Part shown: positions 62,818-64,000 of the stretch, piece after piece
Numbering within the stretch: position 1 is the first letter of the stretch
How the letters are laid out: each line of letters begins with the position of its first letter
From: Afipia massiliensis
GTDB lineage: Bacteria; Pseudomonadota; Alphaproteobacteria; Rhizobiales; Xanthobacteraceae
DNA: 64,000 nt
Direction of reading: 5' to 3'
Assembly: GCF_001006325.2 (NCBI RefSeq)
Contig: NZ_LBIA02000001.1
Coordinates: 3,411,501 to 3,475,500 of the forward strand
Made by a program: the position numbers and the translations under genes
The notes under the pieces: model-generated
What the model was told of the DNA's origin: nothing
Database searches by the model: none
What the model saw: the letters and a program-made list of their open reading frames with translations, nothing else

Positions 62818-64000
62818 TCAGTATGCGTTCTCACCCTTGATGAGTGCGAACGGCGTCTTGAAGAGGATGTAGAGGTCGAACAGGACCGACCAGTTCTCGA
62901 TGTAGTAAAGATCGAACTCGACACGTTTCTGGATCTTTTCGTCGGTATCGACCTCGCCGCGCCAGCCGTTGATCTGCGCCCAGCCGGTGATTCCGGGTTT
63001 GACGCGATGGCGTGCGAAGTAGCCGTCGACGGCCTCGTCGAACAGGCGGCTCTGCAGCTTGCCCTGCACCGCATGCGGGCGCGGACCGACCAGCGAGAGA
63101 TTACCCTTGAAGACGACGTTGAACAGCTGCGGCAACTCGTCAAGACTGGTCTTGCGAATGAAGCGGCCGACCCGGGTGACACGCGTGTCTCCCTTGGTCA
63201 CGACCTTCGAGGCCAGTGGATCGGCCTGATCGTGAAACAGCGAGCGAAACTTGTAAACGTCGATGCGTTCATTGTTGAAGCCGTAGCGTTTCTGCAGGAA
63301 CAGCACCGGACCTGCACTGTCGAGCTTGATCGCCAGTGCGACGAGCGCCATGACCGGCGCAAGCAGGACGAGAATGATCGCGCCGACGACGCGATCGAAC
63401 GCCGACTTCAAGACCATGTCCCAGTCGGTGATCGGTTGTTCGAACACGTCGAGGGTTGGGACCTTGCCGAGATACGAGTAGGAGCGCGGACGGAAGCGCA
63501 GCTTGTTGGTGTGCGCCGACAGACGAATATCGACGGGCAGTACCCACAGCTTCTTCAGCATTTCCAGAATGCGGGTTTCGGCCGAGATGGGCAGCGCGAA
63601 CAGCACGAGATCGATCCGGGTGCGGCGGGCGAATTCAACGATATCGTCGATCTTGCCGAGCTTTGGCTGACCGGCGCAGGTTTCCAGCGCGCGGGAATCG
63701 TTACGGTCGTCGAACACGCCGAGTATCTGAATATCGGAATCGTCCTGCGCGTTGAGTGCGCGGATCAGATTTTCGCCGTTTTCGTCGGAACCGACGATGA
63801 TCGTGCGCCGGTCGAGCCGGCCTTCACGGGCCCAGCGGCGAACCAGTGCACGCAGCACCAGCCGGTCCGCAAACAGCGCGGACAATCCGACAACGAAAAA
63901 CGCCGAGAGCCAGACACGGGAGATCGTGTCGCCAAGCTTTGCAAAAAACGATGCGCCGATGAACAGCAGAAAAACGAGCGCCCATGACGATGCCATGCGC
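62818..64000 (-). CDS. Polyprenyl glycosylphosphotransferase (5' partial)
   Basis: The frame runs into the right window edge (the ATG at 63996 is internal to an open frame), so the N-terminal membrane part is missing. Visible: membrane helices, a CoA/NAD-binding-like domain ([18 protein letters not shown]), and the C-terminal bacterial sugar-transferase domain ([52 protein letters not shown]). It attaches the first sugar-phosphate to undecaprenyl phosphate for exopolysaccharide synthesis. Confidence 0.93.
   Translation of the reverse strand, partial: RMASSWALVFLLFIGASFFAKLGDTISRVWLSAFFVVGLSALFADRLVLRALVRRWAREGRLDRRTIIVGSDENGENLIRALNAQDDSDIQILGVFDDRNDSRALETCAGQPKLGKIDDIVEFARRTRIDLVLFALPISAETRILEMLKKLWVLPVDIRLSAHTNKLRFRPRSYSYLGKVPTLDVFEQPITDWDMVLKSAFDRVVGAIILVLLAPVMALVALAIKLDSAGPVLFLQKRYGFNNERIDVYKFRSLFHDQADPLASKVVTKGDTRVTRVGRFIRKTSLDELPQLFNVVFKGNLSLVGPRPHAVQGKLQSRLFDEAVDGYFARHRVKPGITGWAQINGWRGEVDTDEKIQKRVEFDLYYIENWSVLFDLYILFKTPFALIKGENAY

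Noticed and set aside
63007-63987. 326-codon plus-strand open frame
   Set aside because: Antisense to the glycosylphosphotransferase with clear motifs on the minus strand.

Overview
The window reads as chromosomal DNA of a GC-rich alphaproteobacterium, most likely a Bradyrhizobium/Rhodopseudomonas/Afipia-type member of the Hyphomicrobiales. The evidence is the block cytochrome bc1 chaperone - DUF177 - plsX - fabH - ihfA - MerR at the left end, frequent GTG/TTG starts, a DUF1236 secreted protein, a mini-protein with a rhizobial porin-like motif, and a long acyl-CoA catabolism cluster. No database search was possible; family calls rest on motifs and overall sequence character.

Layout. (1) 1-4.5 kb: housekeeping lipid/phospholipid and nucleoid genes. 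(2) 4.6-9 kb: an unusual glycosyltransferase/beta-propeller fusion, tRNA-Pro(GGG), a small membrane protein, a PLP D-amino-acid enzyme and an orphan hypothetical. (3) 9-25 kb: an AT-richer surface-polysaccharide island with GT2 glycosyltransferases, a Wzm/Wzt ABC exporter, rmlB-rmlD-rmlA-rmlC in which rmlD carries an internal deletion, and a VioA-like aminotransferase, NeuD/PglD-like acyltransferase, two TylF-like methyltransferases, WbqC and FkbM proteins. Together these fit synthesis of an N-acylated, possibly O-methylated 4-amino-4,6-dideoxyhexose. (4) 25-38 kb: O-antigen ligase, a lone LptF-type permease, gmd plus a gmd-like paralogue, three GT4 glycosyltransferases and two divergent GT39 transferases. 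A previously hidden fossil of a second wzt gene lies between the GT4 genes. (5) 38-49 kb: an accessory region with two XRE regulators, a YqaJ exonuclease, an ERF annealing protein with a C-terminal HNH-like domain, a large serine recombinase and many small secreted or hypothetical proteins. (6) 49-60 kb: an HxlR regulator and a CoA-ester degradation cluster (DsbA-family isomerase, CaiB/BaiF, GST, two atypical SDRs, acyl-CoA ligase, two acyl-CoA dehydrogenases, thiolase). (7) 60-64 kb: a DUF1236 repeat protein, a second O-antigen-ligase-like protein and a polyprenyl glycosylphosphotransferase cut by the window end.

The strongest leads are decay and rewiring in the polysaccharide loci (rmlD deletion, wzt fossil, viosamine-type module), the glycosyltransferase-propeller fusion, a 20-bp perfect dyad over an XRE start codon, and paired SDRs with Phe at the catalytic Tyr position. 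I found no CRISPR array and no complete insertion sequence.
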